A stretch of 64,000 nt of DNA from PALSA-894 sp963757565 (GTDB lineage: Bacteria > Pseudomonadota > Alphaproteobacteria > Rhizobiales > Xanthobacteraceae), in assembly GCA_963757565.1 (NCBI GenBank), contig CAVWSB010000010.1:733715-797714 (forward strand), written 5' to 3'. The notes beneath the pieces were generated by a model that saw only the letters and a program-made list of their open reading frames with translations, ran no database searches and was not told the origin of the DNA. Positions within the stretch are counted from its first letter, which is position 1, and every line of letters starts with the position of its first letter. Made by a program: the position numbers and the translations under genes. Positions 52,195-62,138 of the stretch are shown here, piece after piece.

Positions 52195-52777
52195 GCCAGG
52201 ATCGGCGGCCTCGTGCTCGCCGCCGGCGAGGGCCGGCGCTTCGGCGGCGCCAAGCAGCTGGCCGAGCTCGACGGCCGGCCGCTGCTCGAGCACGCCGTGC
52301 GACGCGATGCGCCGCCGCCCGCAGCTCGAGCCCGGTGGTCGTCGTGCTCGGCGCACGACGCCGAGCGCGATCCGCGTCGGCGGTCCGACCTGCGCGGGGC
52401 CGAGCTCGTCGTCTGCGCCCGACTGGGCCGACGGCCAGTCCGCGTCGCTGCGCGGCGGGCGTGCGCCGCGCTCGGCGAGCGTCGAGGCGGCGGTCGTGCA
52501 CGCTCGGCGACAGCCCGTTCGTGCACCGCCGCAGGCGATCGCCGGCATGCGTCGCGCTCGCGGCGGCCCGCGCGCGGTCCGCGCCGACCTACGACGGCGC
52601 CCCGGCCACCCGGTGCTGCTCGAACGGCCGCTGCTCGACCGCGCGCGGCGAGCTGAGCGGCGACACCGGCGTCCGCGACCTGCTCGCGGCGAGCGCGTGC
52701 GGAGCTTCGAGGCCGGCCGCCTCGGCCGACCCGACCGACATCGACACGCCCGCAGGAACTGGAGGTCGAGCCGATGA
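52195..52777 (+). CDS. MobA/MocA-like nucleotidyltransferase (frameshifted)
   Basis: Nucleotidyltransferase of the MobA/MocA type that attaches CMP or GMP to molybdopterin. IGGLVLAAGEGRRFGGAKQLA is the nucleotide-binding signature, followed by LDGRPLLEHAV, VVVLGAHDAE-like parts and DWADGQSASL, then LGDSPFV. Since CoxL-type enzymes use the cytosine dinucleotide, a MocA-like role is likely. Breaks near 52,300, 52,330, 52,362, 52,420, 52,480, 52,530, 52,600 and 52,650. Neither the exact start nor stop is certain; the end probably overlaps the CoxG-like ATG at 52774. Confidence 0.8.
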
Positions 52778-53502
52778 AGCTCGAGCAGTCGTTCGACCGT
52801 CGCAGGCGCCGATCGATCAGGTCTGGGCGGCGCTCATCGACGTCGAGCGGGTCGCCCCGTGCCTGCCCGGGCGCGGAGATCACCGGCCGCGACGAGGACG
52901 GCACCTACCACGGCACGCTTCCGGTCAAGCTCGGGCCGACGACCGCGCCTACCGCGGCACGATCGCCATCGAGAGGCCGACGAGAGCCACCCACACGCGC
53001 GACGATGAAGGCGCGCGGGCACCGACAAGCGCGGCCAGGGCGGCGCGAGCGCGACGATCGCCAACACGCTAGTCGAGCAGGGCGGCGCGACGCAGGTCGA
53101 GGTGGTCACCGACTTCACGATCACCGGGCGCCTGGCCGCGTTCGGCCGCGGCGGGATGATCGAGGACATCTCCAACCGCCTGCTGCGCGACTTCGCGACT
53201 GCCTGCAGGGCCCTCGCGGCGAGGAGCCCGCGGCCCCGCCGCCGCAGCGCCCGCCGCGCCGGCCGAGACCCCGGGCTGCCGGCGACCGAGCCGCCCGCGC
53301 AGGGGCCCCGCACGACCTGCATCCCGGCGGCGGCCGCGCTCCGCCGCCGGTCCGGCGGCGACCACGCCGCGCACCGCCCCCGCCGGCGCCGCGCCCGGCG
53401 CCGCCGCCGCCGCGCGCCCGCCAAGCCCGTCAACGGCCTGTCGCTGTTCTTCTCGCGTGCTGCTGGGAGCGCATCCGGCGCCTGTTCGGGCGCGGGGGGT
53501 GA
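52774..53502 (+). CDS. CoxG-like SRPBCC protein with C-terminal membrane anchor (frameshifted)
   Basis: CoxG family (SRPBCC fold), which anchors or supports the molybdenum hydroxylase at the membrane. MKLEQSFDV-like start, IDQVWAALIDVERVAPCLPGA, GTYHGTLPVKLGPTTA, FTITGRLAAFGRGGMIEDISNR and a Pro-rich linker followed by VNGLSLFFS and RIRRLFGRGG. Breaks near 52,800, 52,868, 52,947, 52,975, 53,020, 53,200 and 53,455. ATG at 52774; the stop overlaps the next GTG (GTGA). Confidence 0.87.
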   Translation: MKLEQSFDRRRRRSIRSGRRSSTSSGSPRACPGAEITGRDEDGTYHGTLPVKLGPTTAPTAARSPSRGRREPPTRATMKARGHRQARPGRRERDDRQHASRAGRRDAGRGGHRLHDHRAPGRVRPRRDDRGHLQPPAARLRDCLQGPRGEEPAAPPPQRPPRRPRPRAAGDRAARAGAPHDLHPGGGRAPPPVRRRPRRAPPPPAPRPAPPPPRARQARQRPVAVLLACCWERIRRLFGRGG

Positions 53503-54374
53503 GATCGCGGCTGCTCCGGCGCGGCGCCGCGCTCGTCGCGCTGCTGGCCGTCGCGGGCGCGGTCGTCGCGATCGCGAGCGGCGTCGCCCGGGGCTCCCCG
53601 CCCGCAGCCGGCAGGCGCCCGGCCGCGCGCGCGCCGCGCGGCCGCCCAGGCGGCGCGGCACGGGCCGCCGCGCCGGCGCCCGGGGCCTCGTCCACGGCGC
53701 CGCGGCGCGCCGGCTCGCGATCCCGATCCTGATGTACCACGTGATCGGGCGGCGCCCGAAGGCCGCGCCCTTCCCCGAGCTGTGGATCACGCGCGCGGGC
53801 CTTCGCCGCGCAGCTCGCGGCCTCGCGCGGCGCGGCTACCACGCGATCACGCTCGCGCGCGCGCATGGCCGCGTGGCGGCACGGCGCGGCCGTCCCGCGC
53901 CGGCCCGTCGTCCTGTCCTTCGACGACGGCTACCGCACGGACGCCACGGTGGTCGCGCCGCTGCTGCGCCGCCGCCACTGGCCGGGCGTGCTCGACCTCG
54001 CGATCCGCAACGTCGGTCCGGGCGGGCTCTCGCTCGCGCACCTGCGGGGCCTCGTGCGCGCCGGGTGGGAGATCGACTCGCACTCGGTGACCCACCCCGA
54101 CATGACGGCGCTCGGGCCGCAGGCGCGGCGGGCCGAGCTGGTGCGCTCGCGCCGGTGGATCCGGCGCGTGCTCGGCGTCAGCGCCCGCTTCTTCTGCTAC
54201 CCGGCCGGGCGCTTCGACGCGGCGGTCGTGCGCGCGGTCCGCGCCGCCGGCTACGAGGGCGCCACGAGCGAGCTTCCGGGCGTCGCCCGCGGGCGCTCGG
54301 ACCGGTTCGCGCTCCCGCGCGTTCGGATGCTCCCCGGCGAGCGCGCCGCGAGCGCGCTCGCGGGCGCGTCGTAA
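53499..54374 (+). CDS. Exported polysaccharide deacetylase (frameshifted)
   Basis: NodB-fold deacetylase. N-terminal hydrophobic segment (LLRRGAALVALLAVAGAVVAI), Pro/Ala/Arg linker, then LAIPILMYHVIGRRPKAAPFP, the metal/catalytic motif VLSFDDGYRTDATVV and the zinc motif SHSVTHPDMTALG, ending FFCYPAGRFDAAVVRAVRAAGYEGA. Acts outside the membrane on N-acetylated sugars. Breaks near 53,670, 53,803 and 53,865. GTG start overlapping the CoxG-like stop. Confidence 0.87.
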
Positions 54375-54385
54375 CCTGGGGGCCC

Positions 54386-54571
54386 ATGGCCTCCGACCCT
54401 TGCGACACGGGCATCTGCGGCGCCGAGGTGCCGCCGCTGATCGGGCAGGTCCTGACCGGGACCGGGATGACGCTCGAGCAGGCGGCGAGCGCGATCGAGC
54501 GCGGCGAGACGCCGCGGCTCACGCCGGTGCAACGGCGGATCGTCGAGGACTGGGCGACCCAGAGCGCCTAG
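54386..54571 (+). CDS. 61-residue small protein, unknown
   Basis: MASDPCDTGICGAEVPPLIG followed by MTLEQAASAIERGETPRLTP and VQRRIVEDWATQ. Two N-terminal cysteines (CDTGIC) and a short helical C-terminus. Undamaged frame; the TAG shares a base with the GTG start of the downstream hydrolase, and it lies 11 bases after the deacetylase, so the three may be co-transcribed. No known family. Confidence 0.5.
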   Translation: MASDPCDTGICGAEVPPLIGQVLTGTGMTLEQAASAIERGETPRLTPVQRRIVEDWATQSA

Positions 54572-55416
54572 TGGTGGCGCGGACCTACGACGGGACCCGG
54601 CTGTGCGTCGAGGCGATCGGCGATCCGGCCGACCCCGCGATCCTGCTGATCGCCGGCGCGGCGGCCTCGATGGAGCTGTGGGACGACGAGCTCTGCGCCC
54701 GGCTCGCGGACGAGGGCCGGCTCGTGGTCCGCTACGACCATCGCGACACCGGCCGCTCGACGACCTATCCGCCCGGCGCGCCGCCGTACACCGGCGCCGA
54801 CCTCGCCGAGGACGCGATCGCCGTGCTCGACGCCCTCGAGCTCGGCCGCGCGCACCTGGTCGGCATGTCGATGGGCGGCGGGCTCGCCCAGGAGCTCGCC
54901 TTCAGCCACCGCGACCGCGTCGCGAGCCTGACGCTGATCGCCACCACGGCGATCGACTTCGAGACCGGCGACCTGCCCGGGATGAGCGACCAGCTGCGCG
55001 CGGTGTTCGCCGACCCGCTGCCCACGCCGGACTGGACCGACCGCGCCGCCGTCGTCGAGTACCTGATCGAGAGCGAGCGGCCGTACGCGAGCGTGCGCGA
55101 CTTCGACGAGGCGCGGGCACGGGCGCGCGCCGAGCGCGTCTACGACCGCAGCACCGACCCGGCCGCGGCGGCGAACCACTGGTCGATCGGCGGCGACGGC
55201 GCGCCGCCGCGCGACGTCGGCACGCTGCGCGACCTGCCCGTGCTCGTGCTGCATGGCACCGCCGACCCGTTCTTCCCGGTCGAGCACGGCCGGGCGCTCG
55301 CGGACCGGATCCCCGGCGCGCGGCTGATCGAGCTCGACGGCGTCGGGCACCAGGTCCCGCCGCCGCGCACCTGGGACGTCGTCGTCCCGGCGCTGGTCGA
55401 GCACACCGCCGCCTAG
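54571..55416 (+). CDS. Alpha/beta hydrolase
   Basis: 281 residues, intact. Fold motifs: ILLIAGAAASMELWDDELC, VVRYDHRDTGRST, nucleophile elbow GMSMGGGLAQELAF (Ser in GMSMG), LVLHGTADPFFPVEHG (acid) and DGVGHQVPPP (His), a complete triad. Resembles aclacinomycin-methylesterase/RdmC-type hydrolases, substrate unknown. Two tandem GTGs at 54571 and 54574. Converges on moeA with an 8-base gap. Confidence 0.9.
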   Translation: MVARTYDGTRLCVEAIGDPADPAILLIAGAAASMELWDDELCARLADEGRLVVRYDHRDTGRSTTYPPGAPPYTGADLAEDAIAVLDALELGRAHLVGMSMGGGLAQELAFSHRDRVASLTLIATTAIDFETGDLPGMSDQLRAVFADPLPTPDWTDRAAVVEYLIESERPYASVRDFDEARARARAERVYDRSTDPAAAANHWSIGGDGAPPRDVGTLRDLPVLVLHGTADPFFPVEHGRALADRIPGARLIELDGVGHQVPPPRTWDVVVPALVEHTAA

Positions 55417-55423
55417 CCGGAGC

Positions 55424-56628
55424 TCAGGCGATCCGCAGCAGCGCGACGGGCGCGCCCGCGGGCAGCGAGCCCGGGGAGTCGGGCACGATGGCGAAGCCGT
55501 CGCTCTCGCCGAGCGCGCCGGTCATGTGCGAGCCCTGCCGGCCGGTCGGCGTCGCCTCCAGCACGCCGTCCTGCGCGGCCACGAGCCGCGAGGTCAGGAA
55601 GGTCGTGCGCCCGTCGGAGGCCTCGGCGGCCACCGCGAGCCGGCCCTGCTCGAGCAGCGGCAGCGCGTCGGCCTCGCCGCCGAGGCGCCGCAGCGCGGGG
55701 GCGATGAACACGCAGAAGCAGACGATCGTCGAGAGCGGGTTGCCGGGCAGCCCGAACACGAGCTGCGTGCCCTTGCGGCCGAACCAGATCGGCTTGCCCG
55801 GCCGGATCTGCACGCGCCAGAAGACCTCCTCGACGCCGCAGGCCGCGAAGGCGGGGCGCACGTGGTCGTGCGGGCCGACCGAGACGCCGCCGGAGACGAC
55901 CAGCACGTCCGCTCCGCGAGCGCGCGCGCCGACGGCGGCGATGGTCGCGTCGCGGTCGTCGCCGACGATCGCGGGCGCGGCCGCCTCGGCGCCGGCCTGC
56001 GCGGCGAGCAGCCGGATCATCAGGCCGTTGGACTCGTGGATGCGGCCCGGCTCGGGCGCCGCGCCCAGCGGCAGCAGCTCGGAGCCGGTGATCGAGCACG
56101 CGAGACGCGCGGGCGGCGGCGCGACGTCGACCGTGCCGACGCCGGCCGACGGCGAGCGCCGACAGCCGCGGGAGCGTCAGCCGCTCGCCCGGCGGCCGCG
56201 AGCACGTCGCCGGCGCGGACGTCCTCGCCGCGGCGGCGGACGTGCGTGGCCGACCGCGACCGCGCCGTCCGGGGCGACGGTGCCGTCCCGCTCCTCGCGC
56301 GCTCGGACTGCAGCACCGCGTCGGCGCCCGGCGGGATCGCCGCGCCGGTCGAGATCCGCACCGCGGTACCGGGCTCGAGCGTGGCGGCGGCGACCTCGCC
56401 GGCGGCGACGCCGCCCGCCAGCCGCAGCGGCGACGCCGGGCGCGGTGTCGGCGGCGCGCAGCGCGTAGCCGTCCATCGCCGAGCGGTCGAACGGCGGCAG
56501 GTCGACCGCGCTGCGGCCGGCTCGGCGGCGACGCGCCCGTGCGGCGTCGGCGATGCGCCACCGCTCGCTCCCCAGCGGCGCGAGCCCGTCGAGGACGAGC
56601 TCGAGCGCCTCCTCGATCGAGGCTTCAT
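55424..56628 (-). CDS. moeA: Molybdopterin molybdenumtransferase MoeA (frameshifted)
   Basis: Inserts molybdate into adenylylated molybdopterin. Motifs: VDLPPFDRSAMDGYALRAAD, GTAVRISTGAAIPPGADAVL, VRRRGEDVRAGDVLAAAG, VLVVSGGVSVGPHDHVRPAF and FGLPGNPLSTIVCF; the C-terminal 200 residues are clean. Breaks near 56,610, 56,535, 56,440, 56,300, 56,255, 56,195 and 56,150. ATG at 56628 overlaps the moaA stop (ATGA), so moaC-moaA-moeA are coupled. Confidence 0.92.
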
Positions 56629-57625
56629 CCGCCGATCTGGGACATCGTCCGCCGCGGCTGCACGAAGCCCGGGTCGTTGACGTGGTGCTTGAGCTCCTTG
56701 CGCCAGACGGCGTCGCGGATGATCTGCTCGAGCTCGTCGTCGCTCGCGCCCGGCGCGCAGCGGCGCGCGCAGGTCGGTCTCGACCATCGAGAACAGGCAG
56801 GTGCGCAGCTGGCCCTCGGCGGTCATGCGGATGCGGTTGCAGTCGCCGCAGAACGGCTCGGTGACGGGGGAGATGAAGCCGATCGCGCCCTGCCGTCGGC
56901 GAAGCGCCAGCGCCGCGCGGTGCCGGAGCGCTCGCGGCCGAGCGACTCGAGCGGGTAGCGCGGCTCGATGATCGCGGCGGACCTCCGCGTTGGGCAGCAC
57001 CTTGGTAGCGGTCCCAGGCGCGGTCGGCGTCGAGCGGCATGAACTCGATGAAGCGGACCTCGTACGGGTTGCGGCGCGCGAACTCGCGCGAAGCCGCACG
57101 CACCTCGTCCTCGGTGAAGCCGCGGATCGCGACCACGTTGACCTTGATCGGGCGCAGCTCGGGATGGCGCTCGGCGGCGGCGAGGCCCCTCGAGCACCTG
57201 CGCAGCGAGTCGCGGCGCGTGAGCGCGAAGAAGCGGTCCGGGGCGAGCGCGTCGAGCGAGACGTTGACGCGCCGCAGGCCGGCGCGCGACGAGGTCGCCG
57301 ACCTGGCGCTGCGAGCAGGTAGCCGTTGGTGGTCAGCGAGAGGTCGTGGACGTCGTCGAGCGCGGCGAGCCGCTCGACCAGGCGCCGCAGCTCGCGGCGC
57401 ACGAGCGGCTCGCCGCCGGTCAGGCGGACGTCGTGCGACGCCCATGCCGGCGAGGATCCGCACGAGGCGCTCGATCTCCTCGTAGCTGAGCAGCGCGGCG
57501 CGGTCGAGCCACGGCAGCCCCTCGGCGGGCATGCAGTACTGGCAGCGGAAGTTGCAGCGGTCGGTGACCGAGATGCGGACGTCGCCGATCGGCCGCCCGT
57601 GGCCGTCGATCAGCGGCTCGCTCAC
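56625..57625 (-). CDS. moaA: GTP 3',8-cyclase MoaA (frameshifted)
   Basis: Radical SAM enzyme starting molybdopterin synthesis. First cluster CNFRCQYCMPAEGLPWL near residue 25; second cluster in CGDCNRIRMTAEGQLRTCLFS (in the frame that is readable around 56,790-56,860), and the C-terminal GG (MSQIGG) required for activity. Breaks near 57,440, 57,310, 57,285, 57,190, 56,998, 56,985 and 56,895. GTG start overlaps moaC TGA. Confidence 0.94.
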
Positions 57626-58098
57626 GACCGGTGCCAGTCGCTCTTGCCGCCGGTCTTGTCGAGCAGCTCGACCCGCTCGACGACCACGCCGGGCTCGATG
57701 CCCTTGACCATGTCGTAGACGGTCAGCGCGCCCACCGAGGCGGCGACCATCGCCTCGAGCTCGACGCCGGTGCGGTCGGCGGTGCGCGACTCCGCCATCA
57801 GCGTGACCGTGCCCGCCTCGGCGTCGACGGCGAGGTCCACGTCGAGGTGCGTGAGCCCGAGCGAGTGCGCGAGCGGGATCAGCTCGTCGGTGCGCTTGGC
57901 GGCCTGGATCGCCGCGATCCGCGCGACGCCCGTGACGTCGCCCTTGGGCGCCTCGCCGGCGGCGACCCGGCGGGCGGCCTCCGGGCTCATGCGCACCACG
58001 GCGCGGGCGCGCGCCCAGCGGGCCGTCGGCGTCTTGGCGCTGACGTCGACCATGCGCGCGCGGCCCTCGGCGTCGAGGTGGGTGAGCGCAGGCTCCAT
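57622..58098 (-). CDS. moaC: Cyclic pyranopterin monophosphate synthase MoaC
   Basis: Acts after MoaA to make cyclic pyranopterin monophosphate. 158 residues, undamaged: THLDAEGRARMVDVSAKTPT, VARIAAIQAAKRTDELIPLAHSL-type core, VEAMVAASVGALTVYDMVKG-like ending and KTGGKSDWHR. ATG at 58098. First gene of the moaC-moaA-moeA operon, divergent from the cyclic-di-GMP gene. Confidence 0.97.
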   Translation of the reverse strand: MEPALTHLDAEGRARMVDVSAKTPTARWARARAVVRMSPEAARRVAAGEAPKGDVTGVARIAAIQAAKRTDELIPLAHSLGLTHLDVDLAVDAEAGTVTLMAESRTADRTGVELEAMVAASVGALTVYDMVKGIEPGVVVERVELLDKTGGKSDWHRS

Positions 58099-58117
58099 CT
58101 CCCCGGATGGTAGCCCT

Positions 58118-60768
58118 ATGGCCCTCCAGGACCGGGCTCATACGGCCGATGACCGGGCCATGGGCCGCGTCCCGCCCTCGCCGCTCGTCAGCGCCAGCGC
58201 GCTCGACGAGGTCCTCGCCCATGTCGGGGGTCTTGACGCGTCCGCGCTCGGCGGGCTCCCCGGGACCGCTGCGATGGTGCTCGACCGCGACCTCGTGGTG
58301 CTGCAGATGTCCGGTCCCGCGTGGGAGGAGATGGGCGTCGATCCGCACCAAGGTCGTCGGCCGCCCGCTGCGCGACACGTCGCCCGACGCCGCCTACGCG
58401 ATCGTCGCGCCCCACTACGCCGCCGTCCTGGCCGGCGAGGAGCGGGCGTTCGAGCTGCCGCTGCGCGGGGGCCGCTCGCACTGGCTCACCGCGCGGCCGG
58501 TGCGCGTCTCGCCCGACGCGCCCGTCGAGGGGGTCCTGGCCGTCTCGTGGGACCAGACGGGCGCCCGCCGCGTCGGAGGAGACCTACCGGCTGCTGGCCG
58601 AGAACGCGACCGACGTCGTCACCCGCCACGACCTCCAGGGCCGCTACCTCTACACCTCGCCGTCGATGACCGCGACCTTCGGCTGGACGCCGGAGGAGCT
58701 GCTCGGCCGCTCGAGCTTCGAGCTGATCCACCCCGACGACGTCGACGCGGTGGTCGCCGAGCTGGCGGGCGCCTCGCTCGCGGTGCGCGTCGTCACGATC
58801 GAGTACCGCATCCGCCGCCGCGACGGCTCCTACGTGTGGGCGGAGAGCTGGTGCCGCTGGGTCGCTCGACGCCGGGGCGCCGGCGATGACGGAGATCCAG
58901 TGCTCGACGCGCGACTGAGCGAGCGCCGCCGCGCCGAACGCGAGCTGGCGCAGCGCCTCGCCCAGCAGTCGGCCGTGGCCCGCCTCGGCGACCTGGCCCT
59001 GCTGCGCGGCGACCTCGGCGCGCTGCACGACGCAGCCTGCCGGCTCGTGGCCGAGACGCTGGCGGTCGACTGCGTCTACGCGCTCGAGCACCTCGGCGAC
59101 GCGCAGATGCGCGTGTGCGCGCCGTCGGCTTCGCCGACGGCTTCACCGGGTCGGAGTTCGAGGTGCGACCTTCCGCGCGGACGGGCTGGGCGCGCTTCTA
59201 CACCGACGGCGCCGTCGCCGTCGACGACCTGCGTCGCATCCGATGCGCGCCGCGCCGCTGCGCGCGGAGGGCGTGGTCTCCTGCGCGCACGTGCTGATCG
59301 GCGAGCGCGGACGCCCGCTCGGCCTGCTGGGCGCCCACAGCCGCGCCCCGCGCCACTTCACCGCGCAGGACCTCGACTTCCTGCATGTCGTCGCGCACGT
59401 GCTCGCCGGTGCGCTCGAGCGCGTGCGAGGTGGAGGAGCGCATCCGCCACGACGCGCTCCACGACGCGCTCACCGGCCTGCCCAACCGCACGCTGCTGCT
59501 CGACCGCCTGCGCATCGCGCTGGCGCGCGCGCGCCGCGACGGCCGCGGTCGCCGTGCTCTTCCTCGACCTCGACCACCTCAAGGTCGTCAACGACTCGCC
59601 TCGGCCACGACGCCGGCGACGACCTGCTGCGCGCCGTCGGCCCGCGCCTGCGCCGAGGCGTGCGCGCCCAGCGACACCGTCGCCCGCTTCGGCGGCGACG
59701 AGTTCGCCGTGCTGCTGCAGGGCGTCGCGGGCGAGCGCGGGGCGATCGCGCGTCGCCGAGCGGATCGTGCCGCCTTCGAGGAGCCGTTCTCGGTCGGCGG
59801 GCGAGACGCGCTTCGGCTCGGCCAGCGTCGGCCTCGTCGTCACCGGCCCGGCCGGCACGCGCGAGCCCGAGGAGCTGCTCCGGACGCCGACGCGGCGATG
59901 TACCGCGCCAAGGAGCGCGGGCCGCGGGCGCTGCGAGCTCTTCGACGCCGGGCTGCGCGCCCGCATCACCGCGCGGCTGCGGCATGGAGGCCGACCTGCG
60001 CCGCGCGCTGGAGGGCGGCGACGAGCTGTGGGTCGCCTACCAGCCGCTCGTCGACGCTGCCGCGGCGCGGATCGCCGGCGTGGAGGCGCTGCTGCGCTGG
60101 GAGCACCCCGAGCGCGGGCTCGATCGCGCCGGGCGAGTTCATCCCGGTCGCCGAGGAGAGCGGGCTGATCGTCGAGCTCGGCGCGTGCGTGCTGCGCGCG
60201 GCCTGCGCGCAGGTCGCGCGCTGGCAGGCGCCGCGTGCGGCCGCAGCTGCAGCTGACCGTCAACGTCTCCGCGCCGCCAGGTCGCGTCGCCCGCCTCGTC
60301 GACGACGTCGCGCGCCGCGCTCGAGCGCGACCGGGCTGCCCGCCGACGCGCTCGGGCTGGAGATCACCGAGGGCGCTGCTGCTCGAGGAGACGCCGGCGA
60401 CCGCGCAGGCGATCCACGCGCTGCAAGGCGCTCGGCGTGCGGCTCGATCCTCGACGACTTCGGCACCGGCTACTCGTCGCTGCGCTACCTGCAGCGCTAC
60501 CCGCTCGACGGGCTCAAGGTCGACCGAGTCGTTCGTCGCCGGCCTCGGCCGCCGACGGCGCGGCGACGGCGCGATCGTGAGGCGATCGTCGGCATGGCCC
60601 GCGCGCTCGGCATGCGAGTGATCCCCGAGGGCGTCGAGACCGCCGGGCAGCTCGACGCGGCTGGTCGCGCTGGGCTGCGACTACGCGCAGGGGTTCCTCT
60701 CTCGCGCCCGCTCCCGCCCGAGCGGCCTCGAGGCGCTGCTGCGCGCCGGGAGCGCGGCGCCGTGCTGA
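58118..60768 (+). CDS. PAS-PAS-GAF-GGDEF-EAL cyclic-di-GMP regulator (frameshifted)
   Basis: About 870-residue sensor enzyme. Order: PAS-like region (MVLDRDLVVLQMSGPAWEEM), PAS (ATFGWTPEELLGRSSFELIH), GAF (LDFLHVVAHVLAGALERV at its end), GGDEF (LTGLPNRTLLLDRL, RFGGDEFAVLL) and EAL (GVEALLRWEH, EITE, ILDDFGTGYSSLRYLQRYPL, GLKVDR, IPEGVET). Both catalytic signatures are intact; no RxxD inhibitory site is visible before GGDEF (APSD). About eighteen breaks. ATG at 58118 (or 58160). Stop overlaps the HD-GYP start. Confidence 0.88.
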
Positions 60769-62138
60769 CCGAGCCGGAGGGCGTCGCGCTGTCGGAGGTG
60801 CTCGGCGCGCTGTCCTACGCGCTCGACCTGACCGAGGGCCAGCCGCTCGGCCACGCCGTCCGCACGCTGCCGATCGGCATGCGCCTCGCCGAGGAGCTCG
60901 GGCTGCCGACGACGCAGCGCTCGGCGCTGTTCTACGCGCTGCTGCTCAAGGACGCCGGCTGCTCGAGCAACGCCGCGCGGCTGTCCTCGCTGTTCGGCGG
61001 CCGACGACCACCAGGCCAAGCGCGGCGTGAAGCGCGGTCGACTGGCCAAGCCGCGGCGCGCTCGCGCTCACGTGCGCGCTACGATCGAGCCCGGGCACGG
61101 TCCGCGTACGCCAAGCGCGGCGGATCGCAGTCGATCGCGCGGCGAGGAGGCGGTCACCCGGAGATGATCGGCACGCGCTGCGAGCGCGGGGCCGACATCG
61201 CGCGCATGCTCGAGCTTCCCGCGAGGCCAGCGCCGAGGCGATCCGCGCGCTCGACGAGCACTGGGACGGCCGCGGGCACCCGAGCGGCCTGCGCGGCGAG
61301 GCGATCCCGCTGCTGGGGCGGATCCTCTGCCTCGCGCAGACGATCGGAGGTCTTCTCGCGCACGCGCGGCCCGCACGGCGCTACGCGATGGCGCGCAAGC
61401 GCCGCGGCCGCTGGTTCGACCCGGCGCTGGTCGACGCGCTGCTCGCCGTCGGCGCGACGAGGCGTTCTGGGACGACGCTCGAGCGACGCCGGCTCGTCGC
61501 CACCTGCGGCCGCCGAGCCGGCCGACCGCGTGTCGTGCTCGCCGACGAGCAGCGCTCGACCGCGTCGCGACGGCGTTCGCCCGCGTGATCGACGCGAAGT
61601 CGCCCTACACGGCCCGCCACTCGAGCGGCGTCGCCGAGCTAGGCCGTCGCGATCGGCGGGCAGCTCGGCATCGGCGCCGACGGCGCGCTGCGCGACCTGC
61701 GCCGCGCCGGGCTGCTGCACGACATCGGCAAGCTCGGCGTCTCCAACCGGATCCTCGACAAGCCCGGGCAGCTCGACGCCGACGGAGCTCGCGGCCATGC
61801 GCGAGCCATCCCGCTGTCACACGAGCAGATCCTCGAGCGCGTCGCCTGCTTCGGCGAGCTCGCGCGATCGCCGCCGCCCACCACGAGCGCCTCGACGGCA
61901 GCGGCTACCACCGCGGCCTGGCGGCCTTCGACCTCTCGCGGGCGGCGCGCATCCTCGCCGTCGCCGACGTCTGCGAGGCGCTGACCGCCGAGCGGCCCTA
62001 CGCGGCGCGATGGATCCCGCGGCGGCGATGGAGATCGTGGCGGCCGACCGCGGCGTCGGGCTCTGCCCGGCGGCGATGGACGCGCTCGGGCGCGCGCAGG
62101 CGGCGCCGGCGCCCGCCGCTCTACGCTTGGCGGGATGA
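60762..62138 (+). CDS. HD-GYP-type phosphohydrolase with degenerate first HD domain (frameshifted)
   Basis: Two-part HD protein. The first half (GQPLGHAVRTLPIGMRLAEE; LLLKDAGCSSNAARLSSLFG; EHWDGRGHPSGLRGEAIPLL) keeps HD-GYP topology but lacks the His-Asp pair (KD). The second half has LLHDIGKLGVSNRILDKPGQ, AAAHHERLDGSGYHRGLAAF and ARILAVADVCEALTAERPY, i.e. an intact metal site with GYH in place of GYP. By family a cyclic-di-GMP phosphodiesterase. GTG at 60762 overlaps the upstream TGA; its TGA overlaps the amidase ATG. About ten breaks. Confidence 0.85.
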   Translation: MLTEPEGVALSEVLGALSYALDLTEGQPLGHAVRTLPIGMRLAEELGLPTTQRSALFYALLLKDAGCSSNAARLSSLFGGRRPPGQARREARSTGQAAARSRSRARYDRARARSAYAKRGGSQSIARRGGGHPEMIGTRCERGADIARMLELPARPAPRRSARSTSTGTAAGTRAACAARRSRCWGGSSASRRRSEVFSRTRGPHGATRWRASAAAAGSTRRWSTRCSPSARRGVLGRRSSDAGSSPPAAAEPADRVSCSPTSSARPRRDGVRPRDRREVALHGPPLERRRRARPSRSAGSSASAPTARCATCAAPGCCTTSASSASPTGSSTSPGSSTPTELAAMREPSRCHTSRSSSASPASASSRDRRRPPRAPRRQRLPPRPGGLRPLAGGAHPRRRRRLRGADRRAALRGAMDPAAAMEIVAADRGVGLCPAAMDALGRAQAAPAPAALRLAG

